In this document: positions 15,178-23,590 of the stretch, one piece after another
Numbering within the stretch: the stretch's first letter is position 1
How the letters are laid out: every line of letters starts with the position of its first letter
DNA from: JANLQX01 sp043775075
GTDB lineage: Bacteria; Actinomycetota; Acidimicrobiia; Acidimicrobiales; JANYDT01
Direction of reading: 5' to 3'
Length of the DNA stretch: 27,397 bases
Assembly: GCA_043775075.1 (NCBI GenBank)
Contig: JAYVSS010000003.1
Coordinates: 1-27,397, forward strand
Program-made: the position numbers and the translations under genes
Notes under the pieces: model-generated
Databases searched by the model: none
Told to the model about the DNA's origin: nothing
What the model saw: only the letters and a program-made list of their open reading frames with translations

Positions 15178-16557
15178 GTGGCCACGTCGACATCAAACTT
15201 TGGGGTCGGAAAGCGCGAAACCCACGATGCGTCGGGTTTCTATGCGCGCTTCACACCTCCAACACTGTCTGATGACAGCAATGTCCTGTCGCCGTTTACC
15301 TTCGACGAACCCTTCGTGGTCGGTGATTCCCGGGCTATGACCACCGTGCCCGACGGATGTGTAGCCCTCGTGGTGACGTCGCCTCCGTACTTCGCCGGTA
15401 AGCAATACGAAGAGGAACTCACCCGAGAGTCGATTCCGTCGTCGTATGTGGAGTACCTGGCGATGTTGCGAGATGTTTTCGGCGAGTGCGTGCGCGTGCT
15501 CGAGCCAGGTGGCCGGATCGCCGTCAACGTCGCCAACCTTGGGCGCAAGCCCTATCGCAGCCTGGCGTCAGACGTGATCCGAATCCTCCAGGACGATCTC
15601 GGCCTGTTACTGCGCGGCGAGATTGTGTGGCGTAAAGCGGTCGGGGCCACCGGCTCGTGCGCGTGGGGTTCCTATCGCAGTCCCTCGAACCCCGTGCTGC
15701 GTGACCTAACCGAACGGGTCGTGATTGCGTCGAAGGGGAGATTCGATCGGGCTCACAACACCGCCAAGCGGACCAAGGCTGGACTTCCAAGTAAGGCCAC
15801 GCTGGCCACCGACGACTTTCTCTCCCTTACCCTCGACGTGTGGGACATGGCCCCGGAGAGTGCCAAGCGAGTCGGTCATCCCGCCCCCTTTCCGGTGGAA
15901 CTACCCGAACGGTTGATTCGTCTGTACACCTACGAAAACGATCTTGTCCTTGACCCATTTCTCGGCAGTGGCTCCAGTCTGATCGCCGCCTCTCGGCTCG
16001 GTCGCCGATACGTCGGCTATGACCTGGACCCGACCTACGTCGACATCGCTCGCGCTCGAGTGGCGAACGAAGGAAACCAGGTCTCGGTCTCGGCCACCGG
16101 CGAGATCGACGGGCGAGGCGCAGCGAAGATCGCCGGAGACGTCCTCGTGCAGTCAGGTTTCACGGTTGTGGGGGAGGATCGAAGGATTCCTCGTACCGGC
16201 GTGACGATGGACTTTGACTGCACAGACGCCATCGGGAAACCGTGGTTCTTCAAGATGGTCGGCGCGCATACGACGTGGCGCGCCGGAGCGACCAACGTCG
16301 GCGGTGTGTGGGACACCCTGGGTCGGCTGCACGCAGTGCGTGAGCATCTCAACGGCACGCCCGTGGTGTTGCTCACCCCCCGACTGCCGGACAGGAACAG
16401 TGAATCGTGGACCGCCTTGCAGGCCGCCGGTCCGACGGCGTATTTCGATCTGGTGGAGCTGTTCGCTCCGGGCGATCGTCAACGTCTGGCGAACTACGGA
16501 TCCGGCACACCTACACCGCAGGCCGGTTGGTGGGCACCGCCAGCGCTTGTTCGCTAG
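15178..16557 (+). CDS. Solitary beta-class DNA amino-methyltransferase with an extra C-terminal domain
   Basis: This enzyme would methylate the exocyclic amino group of cytosine (N4) or adenine (N6) in a specific DNA sequence. Motif IV SPPY is at about residues 68-71 (ALVVTSPPYFAGKQYEE). The SAM motif comes later, about residue 260 (LVLDPFLGSGSSLIAASRLG), followed by GRRYVGYDLDPTYVDIA. The order IV before I marks the beta class. After the methyltransferase fold there are about 150 more residues (from roughly 16070). They include GVTMDFDCTDAIGKPWFFKM and GTPVVLLTPRLP, a pattern reminiscent of a PD-(D/E)XK nuclease-like fold but with Phe in place of the ExK Glu. No restriction or specificity gene is adjacent. 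The start is uncertain: GTG at 15178 follows GGGAGGA closely (three bases), while a 15130 start would add 16 residues. Confidence 0.82.
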   Translation: MATSTSNFGVGKRETHDASGFYARFTPPTLSDDSNVLSPFTFDEPFVVGDSRAMTTVPDGCVALVVTSPPYFAGKQYEEELTRESIPSSYVEYLAMLRDVFGECVRVLEPGGRIAVNVANLGRKPYRSLASDVIRILQDDLGLLLRGEIVWRKAVGATGSCAWGSYRSPSNPVLRDLTERVVIASKGRFDRAHNTAKRTKAGLPSKATLATDDFLSLTLDVWDMAPESAKRVGHPAPFPVELPERLIRLYTYENDLVLDPFLGSGSSLIAASRLGRRYVGYDLDPTYVDIARARVANEGNQVSVSATGEIDGRGAAKIAGDVLVQSGFTVVGEDRRIPRTGVTMDFDCTDAIGKPWFFKMVGAHTTWRAGATNVGGVWDTLGRLHAVREHLNGTPVVLLTPRLPDRNSESWTALQAAGPTAYFDLVELFAPGDRQRLANYGSGTPTPQAGWWAPPALVR

Positions 16558-16563
16558 GCCGAA

Positions 16564-18066
16564 CTAAGTCGCGTCGAGGAACTCGGTGATGGTGCGGACT
16601 GACGCCGCGACAGCATCGGGCCCGTAGCCGTCGATCGACATACAGCGCAGCGACGGAAGGAGGCGGACCGCTTCATCAGCGGCACCGGCCAGCGGATCAA
16701 CGCCGTGCACGGTCAGCAACGTCGGCACGGAAAGAAGGGGCAGGCGGGCCGCCGTCGGATACCGAAACGCCGCGTCGTAGGCCACGCGAAACGACGGACC
16801 GCTGCGCAACAACTCCATCGTGTTGGCGTGCAACACGTCGGGTGACACCGCACCAACCGCCCGCCATCCCGCTTCGTTCGTTCGGTACCAGGGCCAGAAC
16901 AGGGCCATGTCGTGACGCATCCCCCACGCTCGCAGAAGGTGGGCCCCGTAGGGATCGAGTTCAAACACCGGGAGGTAGTTCGCCAAGATATCGGTGGTCT
17001 CGGCGGCGTCGAAGATCGTGATGCCGTCCATCACCAGCCGCCGAATTCGACGCGGATGACGAATCGCCAGTTCCATACCGATGAGCGCACCGGTGTGATT
17101 ACCCCAGACATCGACTGGGTCATCCTCACCCAGCGCGTCCAGCACGGAGAGGGCCTCGTCGGCGTAGTCGGCCAATGTGCGCGCCGTGCCACACGTATCG
17201 GCGAACCCGGGCGACAGCGCGTCGACGAGAGCGTGGTGCATCACTGGCCGATCGGAATCGCCATTTCCCAACATGTCCGGCGCGACGACCCGGCGGGTGG
17301 CGCTCAACCGTTCGTGCACGTGCGCGTACGGCTGTGCCGACCCTGGCGACGGATGCAGCGAAAGCAATGTGGGCTTCCGAGTTGGAACACCGTCGACGCG
17401 CACATGCACTTGGCCGAATCGTACGTTCACATAGGTTCTTTTCGGAACAACTTCCTGGGCCACTCGCACGGGCCTCAAGTCCCGCGTCGCCAGCGCGTCG
17501 AACCACGCCCCTCGAGCAACCAAACCGGCTGGGTCTTCGAGGACCCGAAGCGCGGCTTCGTGCAGCGCGGCTGCGTCCGGAACGGTAAGTCGCACGCGCG
17601 CAGATGATGTTCGAACGTGCCACGGATTGAAAACCCACGCACTGCGAACGGCGTCAGCCGCAGCGGCGAGGTGCGCACCGTCTTGGCGTGGACGGAGGCG
17701 GTCAGCCAGATCCCTCAGCGCATCCAGAGACCCGGCGGGCGGACCGAGCGGGAGCAGCTCGTCGGCGTCGACGGTTCCCGCCACCTGATTTATCCAGTTG
17801 ACCAACGAACCGTTCCAGCTATCGCTGGCCCCGGTCGCCGGGAGATCCACCACGACCACACGCCGGCCTTTGGCGGCCAGTGCGGCGATCTGTTCCTCGA
17901 ACGCCATCCACGACGCCAGCGGCGAGACAGCGAGAAGGAGGCACGTTGGGGGGAGTGTCGACCCCACGGTGCGAACATGAGCCAGCAATGCCACCCCGGA
18001 CTCAGGCCGCACCGTGACAAACGAACGACGCCACCGCACCTGACCAAACTGACCCACCGACGTCAC
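16564..18066 (-). CDS. Two-part alpha/beta-hydrolase-fold protein with His at the nucleophile elbow
   Basis: The C-terminal half of this 500-residue protein is a recognisable alpha/beta hydrolase: TLLSLHPSPGSAQPYAHVHE, RRVVAPDMLGNGDSD, the elbow VDVWGNHTGALIGMELAIRH, then RRLVMDGITIF and LSVPTLLTVHGVDPLA. The elbow (G-x-nucleophile-x-G) reads GNHTG, putting His at about residue 324 where Ser, Cys or Asp is usual. The N-terminal half contains a second, shorter copy of the first strands (CLLLAVSPLASWMAFEEQ, then RRVVVVDLPATGASDS) that breaks off before any elbow. This suggests an internal duplication with a degenerate first copy. The GTG start at 18066 lies 39 bases after the phosphomutase stop on the same strand, so it is probably co-transcribed with pgm-type and deoC genes. 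The stop is 6 bases from the convergent methyltransferase. Its substrate is unknown. Confidence 0.78.
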   Translation of the reverse strand: MTSVGQFGQVRWRRSFVTVRPESGVALLAHVRTVGSTLPPTCLLLAVSPLASWMAFEEQIAALAAKGRRVVVVDLPATGASDSWNGSLVNWINQVAGTVDADELLPLGPPAGSLDALRDLADRLRPRQDGAHLAAAADAVRSAWVFNPWHVRTSSARVRLTVPDAAALHEAALRVLEDPAGLVARGAWFDALATRDLRPVRVAQEVVPKRTYVNVRFGQVHVRVDGVPTRKPTLLSLHPSPGSAQPYAHVHERLSATRRVVAPDMLGNGDSDRPVMHHALVDALSPGFADTCGTARTLADYADEALSVLDALGEDDPVDVWGNHTGALIGMELAIRHPRRIRRLVMDGITIFDAAETTDILANYLPVFELDPYGAHLLRAWGMRHDMALFWPWYRTNEAGWRAVGAVSPDVLHANTMELLRSGPSFRVAYDAAFRYPTAARLPLLSVPTLLTVHGVDPLAGAADEAVRLLPSLRCMSIDGYGPDAVAASVRTITEFLDAT

Positions 18067-18105
18067 GTCACGCAGTGCTGGCGGACGGCACCACCAACTT
18101 CGTGC

Positions 18106-19821
18106 TCATGCCGGAAAGCCAAGAACCGTGGCCATCGCCAACCGCAACGCTTCGACCGAAACCGTCGGGACCGTCGGGACCGTCGGGCGGTCGCCGTGCG
18201 AGACCACTTCGAAGTACACCTTGCACTTCGGTTCGGTCCCGCTCGGTCGCACGGTAATTCGACCGGTGTCGCCCAGGTGGAAGACCACCACGTCGGCCGG
18301 TGGTTCGTTCGTCAGGTAATCGCGCTCCGCCGTGACCGGCACCCCGGCGATGTCCGGCGGATGGGCGGCCCGGGCCCGGACCATCAGCGCCCCCATATCG
18401 TCTGCGGCCGTTGGTCCGTCGAAACGTAGTGACCACTGCGATGTTTCGTAACGCCCGTAGGTCGCCTCGATTTCGCCAAGCGCGCTGAGCAATGAGGAGC
18501 CGTCAGCCTTCCGGCGAGCAGCAAGGTCACACGCCACCAAACCAGCACTGAATCCGTCCTTGTCCGCCACCAGATCACCGACGCAATAGCCGAGAGCCTC
18601 TTCGTAGGCCAGAACCAGCCGATGATCGGGGCGATCCATGGCCGCTCGCGCCAACCACTTGAAACCGGTGAGCGTCTCCACATAGGTGGCGCCCCGAAGC
18701 GCCGCCATGGCTGAAAGCAACGACGACGAGACGAGCGTGGTGATCAGCAACGTGGGCCGCGGGTCGTCGGACGGAATGCCCAGCAAATGATCGGCGAGAA
18801 GCCAACCCACCTCGTCGCCTCGAAGCATGCGCCATCCACCCTCGACGGAAGAGTCCGGCACGGCGAGGGCGCAACGGTCGGCGTCGGGGTCGTTGGCGAC
18901 AATCAAATCGGCACCAACGCGCCGGGCGGTGGCAAACGCCAGGTCCAGGGCTCCGGGCTCCTCCGGATTGGGAAACGAGACGGTCGGAAAGTCGGGATCG
19001 GGAGCGAACTGTTCGGCTACCGGAATCACCTCGGCGAAGCCGGCTTCGGTGAGTACTCGGAGTAGTAACGCCCCACCAACCCCGTGCATCGGGGTGATAA
19101 CGACCTTGAGTGCCTTGCGCTCGGAGGTGGTGCTGGTGTGGGGATCAAGCCCATGGACCCCGGCGACGTAGCGGTCGACGAGGGTCGGATCCACGAGGGC
19201 GCAGAGCGGGTCGTCGAGTCGCGCTACGGCGATGGGCCCGGCCGCCGCCGACTCGATGGCGGCGGCGATGCGTCCGTCGAGCGGCGGCACGATTTGCGCC
19301 CCATCGGTCCAGTAGACCTTCATGCCATTGTCGGCTGGGGGATTGTGGCTGGCGGTGACCTGAATGCCGGCGGCAACGTCGAGATGCTTGGTGGCGAACG
19401 CCAGGACGGGCGTGGGTGTGGGAGCGGTGAAACGGGAGGTGGCAATTCCAGACGCCGCTAGGACCGCAGCCACGTCTTCGACAAATTCCTTCGAGCCATG
19501 CCGAGCATCGCCTCCGATCACCACTCCGAGGGTTGCGGCGTCGGGGACGTTGGCGAGCAGGTCGGCAGCGATACCTGCGGCCGTTTGGCGAACCAGGAGC
19601 CGATTCATGCGCTGGGGCCCGGCACCGAGGGCGGCGCGAATACCGGCGGTGCCGAACTGCAGCCGACCAACGAAACGGGCGGCCAGGGCGGCCTTAGCCT
19701 CGACGCCGGTTGCTGCCATCATCAACCGGGTCTCGGCCTGGGTGACCGGGTCGGGATCGGCGCCCAGCCACGACTCAGCAGCAGCACGAACGACGGCCGG
19801 ATCAGAGTTCGTTGAAGTCAC
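18106..19821 (-). CDS. Alpha-D-phosphohexomutase superfamily enzyme (PgcA/PMM-type; possible phosphopentomutase)
   Basis: The enzyme moves a phosphate between the 1 and 6 (or 5) positions of a sugar. The 571 residues match the large PgcA/PmmB type. It has the phosphoserine loop VTASHNPPADNGMKVYW with Ser158, the Mg loop ANDPDADRCALAV near 310, the sugar-binding region LAYEEALGYCVGDLVADKDG and the phosphate-binding loop TVRPSGTEPKCKVYFE. The GTG start at 19821 has AGGA seven bases upstream and directly precedes the conserved N-terminus; the frame is open further upstream into deoC. Next to deoC, with a nucleoside importer nearby, conversion of (deoxy)ribose 1-phosphate to 5-phosphate is plausible. 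In Mycobacterium pmmB also sits near nucleoside salvage genes. The family alone cannot distinguish pentose from hexose substrates. Confidence 0.9.
   Translation of the reverse strand: MTSTNSDPAVVRAAAESWLGADPDPVTQAETRLMMAATGVEAKAALAARFVGRLQFGTAGIRAALGAGPQRMNRLLVRQTAAGIAADLLANVPDAATLGVVIGGDARHGSKEFVEDVAAVLAASGIATSRFTAPTPTPVLAFATKHLDVAAGIQVTASHNPPADNGMKVYWTDGAQIVPPLDGRIAAAIESAAAGPIAVARLDDPLCALVDPTLVDRYVAGVHGLDPHTSTTSERKALKVVITPMHGVGGALLLRVLTEAGFAEVIPVAEQFAPDPDFPTVSFPNPEEPGALDLAFATARRVGADLIVANDPDADRCALAVPDSSVEGGWRMLRGDEVGWLLADHLLGIPSDDPRPTLLITTLVSSSLLSAMAALRGATYVETLTGFKWLARAAMDRPDHRLVLAYEEALGYCVGDLVADKDGFSAGLVACDLAARRKADGSSLLSALGEIEATYGRYETSQWSLRFDGPTAADDMGALMVRARAAHPPDIAGVPVTAERDYLTNEPPADVVVFHLGDTGRITVRPSGTEPKCKVYFEVVSHGDRPTVPTVPTVSVEALRLAMATVLGFPA
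18161..18187 (+). repeat. Three 9-bp tandem repeats in the 3' end of the phosphomutase gene
   Basis: ACCGTCGGG occurs three times in a row and encodes the PTVPTVPTV linker near the mutase C-terminus. The unit keeps the reading frame, so copy-number change would only lengthen or shorten a loop. Confidence 0.85.
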
Positions 19822-19922
19822 CCCCGCATCCTTCCAAACCTTCGACGGTGTGGGCGCAACACGCCACCCCGGCCGCAACCAGCGCGCCAATCTCATTCCG
19901 GTGGCGTGGTCGGCCCGCAGCG

Positions 19923-20582
19923 CTACCAGGCGGCGAGGATGGCGCCGCCCGCAGACACGCCGAGGCGGGTGGCCCCGGCGTCGAGCATGGCCCGGGCCAC
20001 CGTTGCGTCGCGGATGCCTCCAGACGCCTTGATGCCGAGGTCGTCGCCCACCGTCTGGGCCATGAGACGAACCGCCTCGACGGTTGCTCCGCCCGATGGG
20101 TGGAACCCGGTGGACGTTTTCACGAAGTCCGCCCCCGCCGATCGAGCAATACGACAGGCTTCGACGATCTCGCGCTCGGTGAGCACTCCGGTCTCGAGAA
20201 TCACCTTGAGAAGGGCATTGGGGATGGCCGACGCCACCTCGGCGATGTCGGCCTCGACGGCGTCCCAATCCCCGGACTTGATGAGACCGATGGCGGCAAC
20301 CATGTCGATCTCCGTCGCCCCCGACGCCACGGCCAAGGCCGCCTCAATGGCCTTCACTCGAGCGTCTACCGCCCCGCTGGGGAACCCGATGACGGTGCAC
20401 GGCGCAATACCCTCGTCCAGCGCCGCCACGACGATCGCGATGTGGGCCGGGCTCACACAGACCGCACCAACCCCGAGTTCATTGGCTTCCACGCACAGCG
20501 CCGCGACCTGCTCTGGCGTGGCTTCAGGCTTGAGCAGTGTGAGGTCCATGAGGCGGGCAACGTCGGCACGGGAAAGCGTCAT
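19923..20582 (-). CDS. deoC: Deoxyribose-phosphate aldolase
   Basis: DeoC cleaves 2-deoxyribose 5-phosphate to glyceraldehyde 3-phosphate and acetaldehyde, the last step of deoxynucleoside catabolism. The 219-residue TIM-barrel protein has MDLTLLKPEATPEQV, the phosphate/substrate segment TVIGFPSGAV, catalytic Asp93 in ATEIDMVAA, the Schiff-base Lys155 in ADFVKTSTGFHPSG and the proton-relay Lys185 in GIKASGGIRD. All key residues are present. The ATG at 20582 begins the conserved N-terminus. It is 69 bases downstream of the P450 gene and 101 bases upstream of the phosphomutase on the same strand. With the mutase it would feed deoxyribose from imported nucleosides into glycolysis. Confidence 0.96.
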   Translation of the reverse strand: MTLSRADVARLMDLTLLKPEATPEQVAALCVEANELGVGAVCVSPAHIAIVVAALDEGIAPCTVIGFPSGAVDARVKAIEAALAVASGATEIDMVAAIGLIKSGDWDAVEADIAEVASAIPNALLKVILETGVLTEREIVEACRIARSAGADFVKTSTGFHPSGGATVEAVRLMAQTVGDDLGIKASGGIRDATVARAMLDAGATRLGVSAGGAILAAW

Positions 20583-20651
20583 GGCTCTACGTTGCCACGC
20601 CCCGGACCAGGCTTATCCCGGCCCCAGTCGCGCCGCGTCGTCGAGCGGATG

Positions 20652-21884
20652 TCAGGAGCGTTGGGCGACGCGTTCCAGCACTCGAATCGGTAATACGCGG
20701 GGACCGCGCACCTGGCCCGGCGCCCACGTGACGGCCGCCGGATCTTCCAATATGAAGTCGGGGAAGCGCTCCATCCATACCTGCACGGCCACGCTCATCT
20801 CCAGGCGGGCCAGGTTCGAACCCAGGCATCGATGGATACCGAGGCCAAAGGCGGCATGGCGGTTCTCGGCCCGGTCGATGATGAACTGATCGGCGTCTGG
20901 GAACGCTTCGGGATCACGATTAGCTGCGGGGAAGGGCAGCAGACACCACTGCCCTTCCTTCAGCATGGTTCCGCTGATCTCTACGTCTTCTTTCACGATG
21001 CGCGCCATCGTGACGGGGGCGTAGGCCCGGAGGAATTCCTCGATCGCCGTGGGGAGAAGTTCGGGTTCGGAGCGCAAGCGGTTCCGGTCTGCATCGTGGC
21101 CGGCAAGATGGAAGATCGAGGCGCCAATTCCTGACCAGGTGGTGTCGATCCCGGCAATCATGAGCAGGGCGATCGTTCCCCGCACATGCTCGTGAGACAG
21201 CTTGTTGCCGAAGATCTCGCAGTTCAGGAGAAAGGTGATGAGATCGTCTCGTGGGTTCTCCACGTGGTCATAGATATGGCCATCGAGATATCCGTCAACC
21301 TCGGCGAACGCCGCCTCGCGACGTTCCGGAGCATCATCGACATTGCCCAGGGCGTTGTGGATGAAGCGACGAAAAATGTCGCCGTCCTCCATCGGCAATC
21401 CGAGCATGTGGGCGATGACCGCGGGCGGAATGTGCTGGGCATATTCGGCCGCACCGTCCACCACGTCACGGTCCTCCATTTCGTCAATGAGACGATGACA
21501 GAGGGCGACGACGCTCGGACGCAGCGCCTCGATGACCTTGGGACCAAAAGCCGGGAGCAAAATCTTGCGGGCGTGCTGATGAAATGGCGGGTCGCTGGTG
21601 ATGGGCGGCGCCCCACCGATTGGGGCCTCGGCGATCGGCACGCTGGTGGACATCACCACGGCGCGAGACGTGAAGTGTTCGGTGTCGTAGGCAATGGCGT
21701 GGATATCTTCGGCCCGAGTCGGGAGATAGGCGCCGTTGAACCGGTCGCTATGGGCGACGGGGCAGCGTTTGCGAAGGTCATCCCAGATTGGGAACGGATT
21801 GTCTACCCACACCGGATCGGTGTGGTCAAAATCGGTGGCCCAGTCGATGACTGGTGGTGCTGTGCGGACGTGGGTGTCAGTCAT
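20652..21884 (-). CDS. Cytochrome P450
   Basis: The 410-residue soluble bacterial P450 is a mono-oxygenase that takes electrons from a ferredoxin. The I-helix oxygen-binding motif LLMIAGIDTTWSG is near residue 245 and the K-helix ExxR is IEEFLRAYAPV near 288. The heme-binding loop AFGLGIHRCLGSNLARLEM carries the Cys ligand at 353. SDPPFHQHARKILLPAF is the usual C-helix region. The ATG at 21884 has AAGGA nine bases upstream. The ferredoxin gene lies immediately before it on the same strand (84-base gap), a standard redox pairing. No ferredoxin reductase is in the window. The substrate cannot be read from the sequence; the proximity to a secreted lipase makes lipid or steroid/terpenoid oxidation a guess only. 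Confidence 0.95.
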   Translation of the reverse strand: MTDTHVRTAPPVIDWATDFDHTDPVWVDNPFPIWDDLRKRCPVAHSDRFNGAYLPTRAEDIHAIAYDTEHFTSRAVVMSTSVPIAEAPIGGAPPITSDPPFHQHARKILLPAFGPKVIEALRPSVVALCHRLIDEMEDRDVVDGAAEYAQHIPPAVIAHMLGLPMEDGDIFRRFIHNALGNVDDAPERREAAFAEVDGYLDGHIYDHVENPRDDLITFLLNCEIFGNKLSHEHVRGTIALLMIAGIDTTWSGIGASIFHLAGHDADRNRLRSEPELLPTAIEEFLRAYAPVTMARIVKEDVEISGTMLKEGQWCLLPFPAANRDPEAFPDADQFIIDRAENRHAAFGLGIHRCLGSNLARLEMSVAVQVWMERFPDFILEDPAAVTWAPGQVRGPRVLPIRVLERVAQRS

Positions 21885-21968
21885 GGTCGTCGTTCCTTGC
21901 GATTTGGTTGGTGCGTCGTTCGGCTGCTGCGCCCCCTTTGACAGGCCCTCGCGGACCCCGAATGGGGC

Positions 21969-22163
21969 TCAGTCAGTTAGGGAGATGGCGTACTCAGGGC
22001 AGTTCGCCACAAGTAAGCGGGCCTTGTCTTCGGAGCCATCGGGAACGAGCCCGTCATTGCGCACCATGGCCATGCCCATGTCGTCGACATCAACGATCTC
22101 GGGGGCAAGGGCGTAACAGCGGTTATGTCCCTGGCACTTTTCAGCGTCGATCACGATGCGCAT
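21969..22163 (-). CDS. Small ferredoxin with CxxHxxC...CP cluster motif (P450 partner)
   Basis: The 64-residue protein has cluster ligands Cys10 and Cys16 in EKCQGHNRCYALAPE and a third Cys in VANCPEYAISLTD. The position normally held by the second Cys of a four-ligand site is His (CxxHxxC). This is the pattern of the small actinobacterial [3Fe-4S] ferredoxins that serve P450s; the cluster type here is inferred. GGAAAGG lies about seven bases before the ATG, supporting the start. It is the gene immediately upstream of the P450, and likely co-transcribed with it. Confidence 0.93.
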   Translation of the reverse strand: MRIVIDAEKCQGHNRCYALAPEIVDVDDMGMAMVRNDGLVPDGSEDKARLLVANCPEYAISLTD

Positions 22164-22261
22164 GCGATGGCCTTTCCAACATGTCCGAACAAAACCTGAG
22201 CAAAGACTCGCATACTCGCGCCGATTTGTCTATCCCGGGCCAGTTCCACGGCCCGGGTGAT

Positions 22262-23428
22262 CTACTTCCGACAGCTGGTGGTGGCGGCCACGCCACTCAG
22301 CCGAGCCTGCACGAACGCCAGCACATCGAACAAGGAGACCAGTGCCGCACCGGTGTGATCTTGTCCCGGGTAGACCCGGCGCCGCACCACGGTCTTGGTG
22401 CGACACATCTTGGCCAGCAGCGTGGCCGATGTGGCCACCGGAATCTGTTCGTCTTTGTCGCCGTGAATGATGAACACCGGAGCGGGAATTCGAACGTTTC
22501 CTGGCTCATTCGCCGCGAGGGCCGCGGCCCATGCGGGCGTCTTCAGCCCGTTGGCTTTGACCAGGGCGTCGAGGGGATCGGCGCTGAAGGCTCTAAACAC
22601 GTCGCTGTTGCAGCCCGTGTCGACGACGGGGAGCAGCTGCTTCCCCTTGTCCGTCAGGACGTCGTCGAGGTTGAGCGACGGATTTGCCGCCTGAAGCCCC
22701 GCGGCGACCATAAAGAGATAGCCCCGGTAGGGCGAAGTGGTCAGTGAGTCAGACACATTTGTCAGCTGCGATGGCGGGGCCCCGGCAACCACGCCCAGCA
22801 ATTGCAGGTCCGGCGCCCAAGTCTTCGCCAGTTGCCCGGCGAAGAGCGCGGCGTGCCCACCTTGGGAGTGACCCCAGACGAGAAATTTCTTACTCAGCGT
22901 TTCCCCGGGAATCTGGCGGGCGGCGCGCACAATGTCGAGCACGCTGCGCCCTTCGCTTTCACCGACGATGTAGGGATGACGGCCGGGGGTGCCGAGGCCT
23001 TCGTAGTCCGTCGCCACGACAGCGATGCCCTGGGCGACAAAGGTCAGACCAATAACTTGTTCCACCGCTCCGATTTTGCGCGAGGGTGCGCATCGATCGG
23101 CGAGACCAACTGTTCCGTGCGCATACGACAGCACGGGCCAGCCCCCCTTGGGTGGTGAGCCCGGGGGAATGAACGCAAACCCGCTGACCGCAATCGGAGC
23201 GCCGGCGACGCTGCGCGAGGCGTAAAGCACTTGGTACACCTTCGATCCGGCGGGCCCCGGAGCGCTCAGCGCGGTGGCGGTGATGAGCGTCCCGGCGGCG
23301 ACGTCGGGGACGGGTTCGGGCACCTTGACGGCGACGCGCGCGGCAGCTGCCGGCGCGCTCACGGTCGAAGATGAAACCGCGGTTGTGACGAGGGTCACCG
23401 CAAGAAGAGCGCAAAGCGGCCTGTTCAT
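22262..23428 (-). CDS. Secreted lipase-family alpha/beta hydrolase (LIP/secretory lipase type)
   Basis: The 388-residue protein has a Sec signal peptide at the ATG at 23428 (MNRPLCALLAVTLVTTAVSS, then an Ala-rich cleavage region). An ATG 11 codons upstream would place a non-hydrophobic stretch before it. The mature protein matches the LIP-type secretory lipase family: GWPVLSYAHGTVGLADRCAP, FVAQGIAVVATDYEGLGTPG, the nucleophile elbow VWGHSQGGHAALFAG, and late acid and base segments (IIHGDKDEQIPVATS, PGQDHTGAAL). Two Cys pairs suit an exported, disulfide-bonded enzyme. It likely hydrolyses acylglycerols or other esters outside the cell. It lies 98 bases upstream of the ferredoxin gene. The DnaA-box-like cluster is in its upstream region. 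Confidence 0.85.
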   Translation of the reverse strand: MNRPLCALLAVTLVTTAVSSSTVSAPAAAARVAVKVPEPVPDVAAGTLITATALSAPGPAGSKVYQVLYASRSVAGAPIAVSGFAFIPPGSPPKGGWPVLSYAHGTVGLADRCAPSRKIGAVEQVIGLTFVAQGIAVVATDYEGLGTPGRHPYIVGESEGRSVLDIVRAARQIPGETLSKKFLVWGHSQGGHAALFAGQLAKTWAPDLQLLGVVAGAPPSQLTNVSDSLTTSPYRGYLFMVAAGLQAANPSLNLDDVLTDKGKQLLPVVDTGCNSDVFRAFSADPLDALVKANGLKTPAWAAALAANEPGNVRIPAPVFIIHGDKDEQIPVATSATLLAKMCRTKTVVRRRVYPGQDHTGAALVSLFDVLAFVQARLSGVAATTSCRK

Positions 23429-23549
23429 CACTCCAGGGTAGGGGCAACCCGGAACTGCCAAGCTTCCCGCCGTTCATTTCCATCTTTACCCTTGTGACCA
23501 GCACGAACACCCGATGAGACACTTCTCACCAACGACCCAGTCGCGCAAG

Positions 23550-23590
23550 TTGTCCACCGCCACGAAGCTATGTCCACAGATATGTCCACA
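23550..23590 (+). promoter_or_regulatory. Cluster of three DnaA-box-like sites, two in a perfect 12-bp tandem repeat
   Basis: TTGTCCACC (23550-23558), ATGTCCACA (23570-23578) and ATGTCCACA (23582-23590) each match the high-GC actinobacterial DnaA box TTGTCCACA at 8 of 9 positions. The last two lie in the direct repeat TATGTCCACAGA x2 (23569-23592). All are in the same orientation, in the 195-base gap between the NfeD-like gene and the secreted lipase gene. No dnaA, dnaN or AT-rich unwinding region is nearby, so this is not a chromosome origin in itself; it may be a DnaA-titration or regulatory site. Confidence 0.5.

Noticed and set aside
14196..15185. 329-codon frame opposite adenosine deaminase
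   Set aside because: It lies antisense to a gene with all its catalytic motifs and shows no recognisable protein pattern.
19822..20268. In-frame upstream extension of the phosphomutase to 720 residues
   Set aside because: It overlaps deoC and is low-complexity Arg/Gly/His sequence; GTG at 19821 has a ribosome site and precedes the conserved domain.
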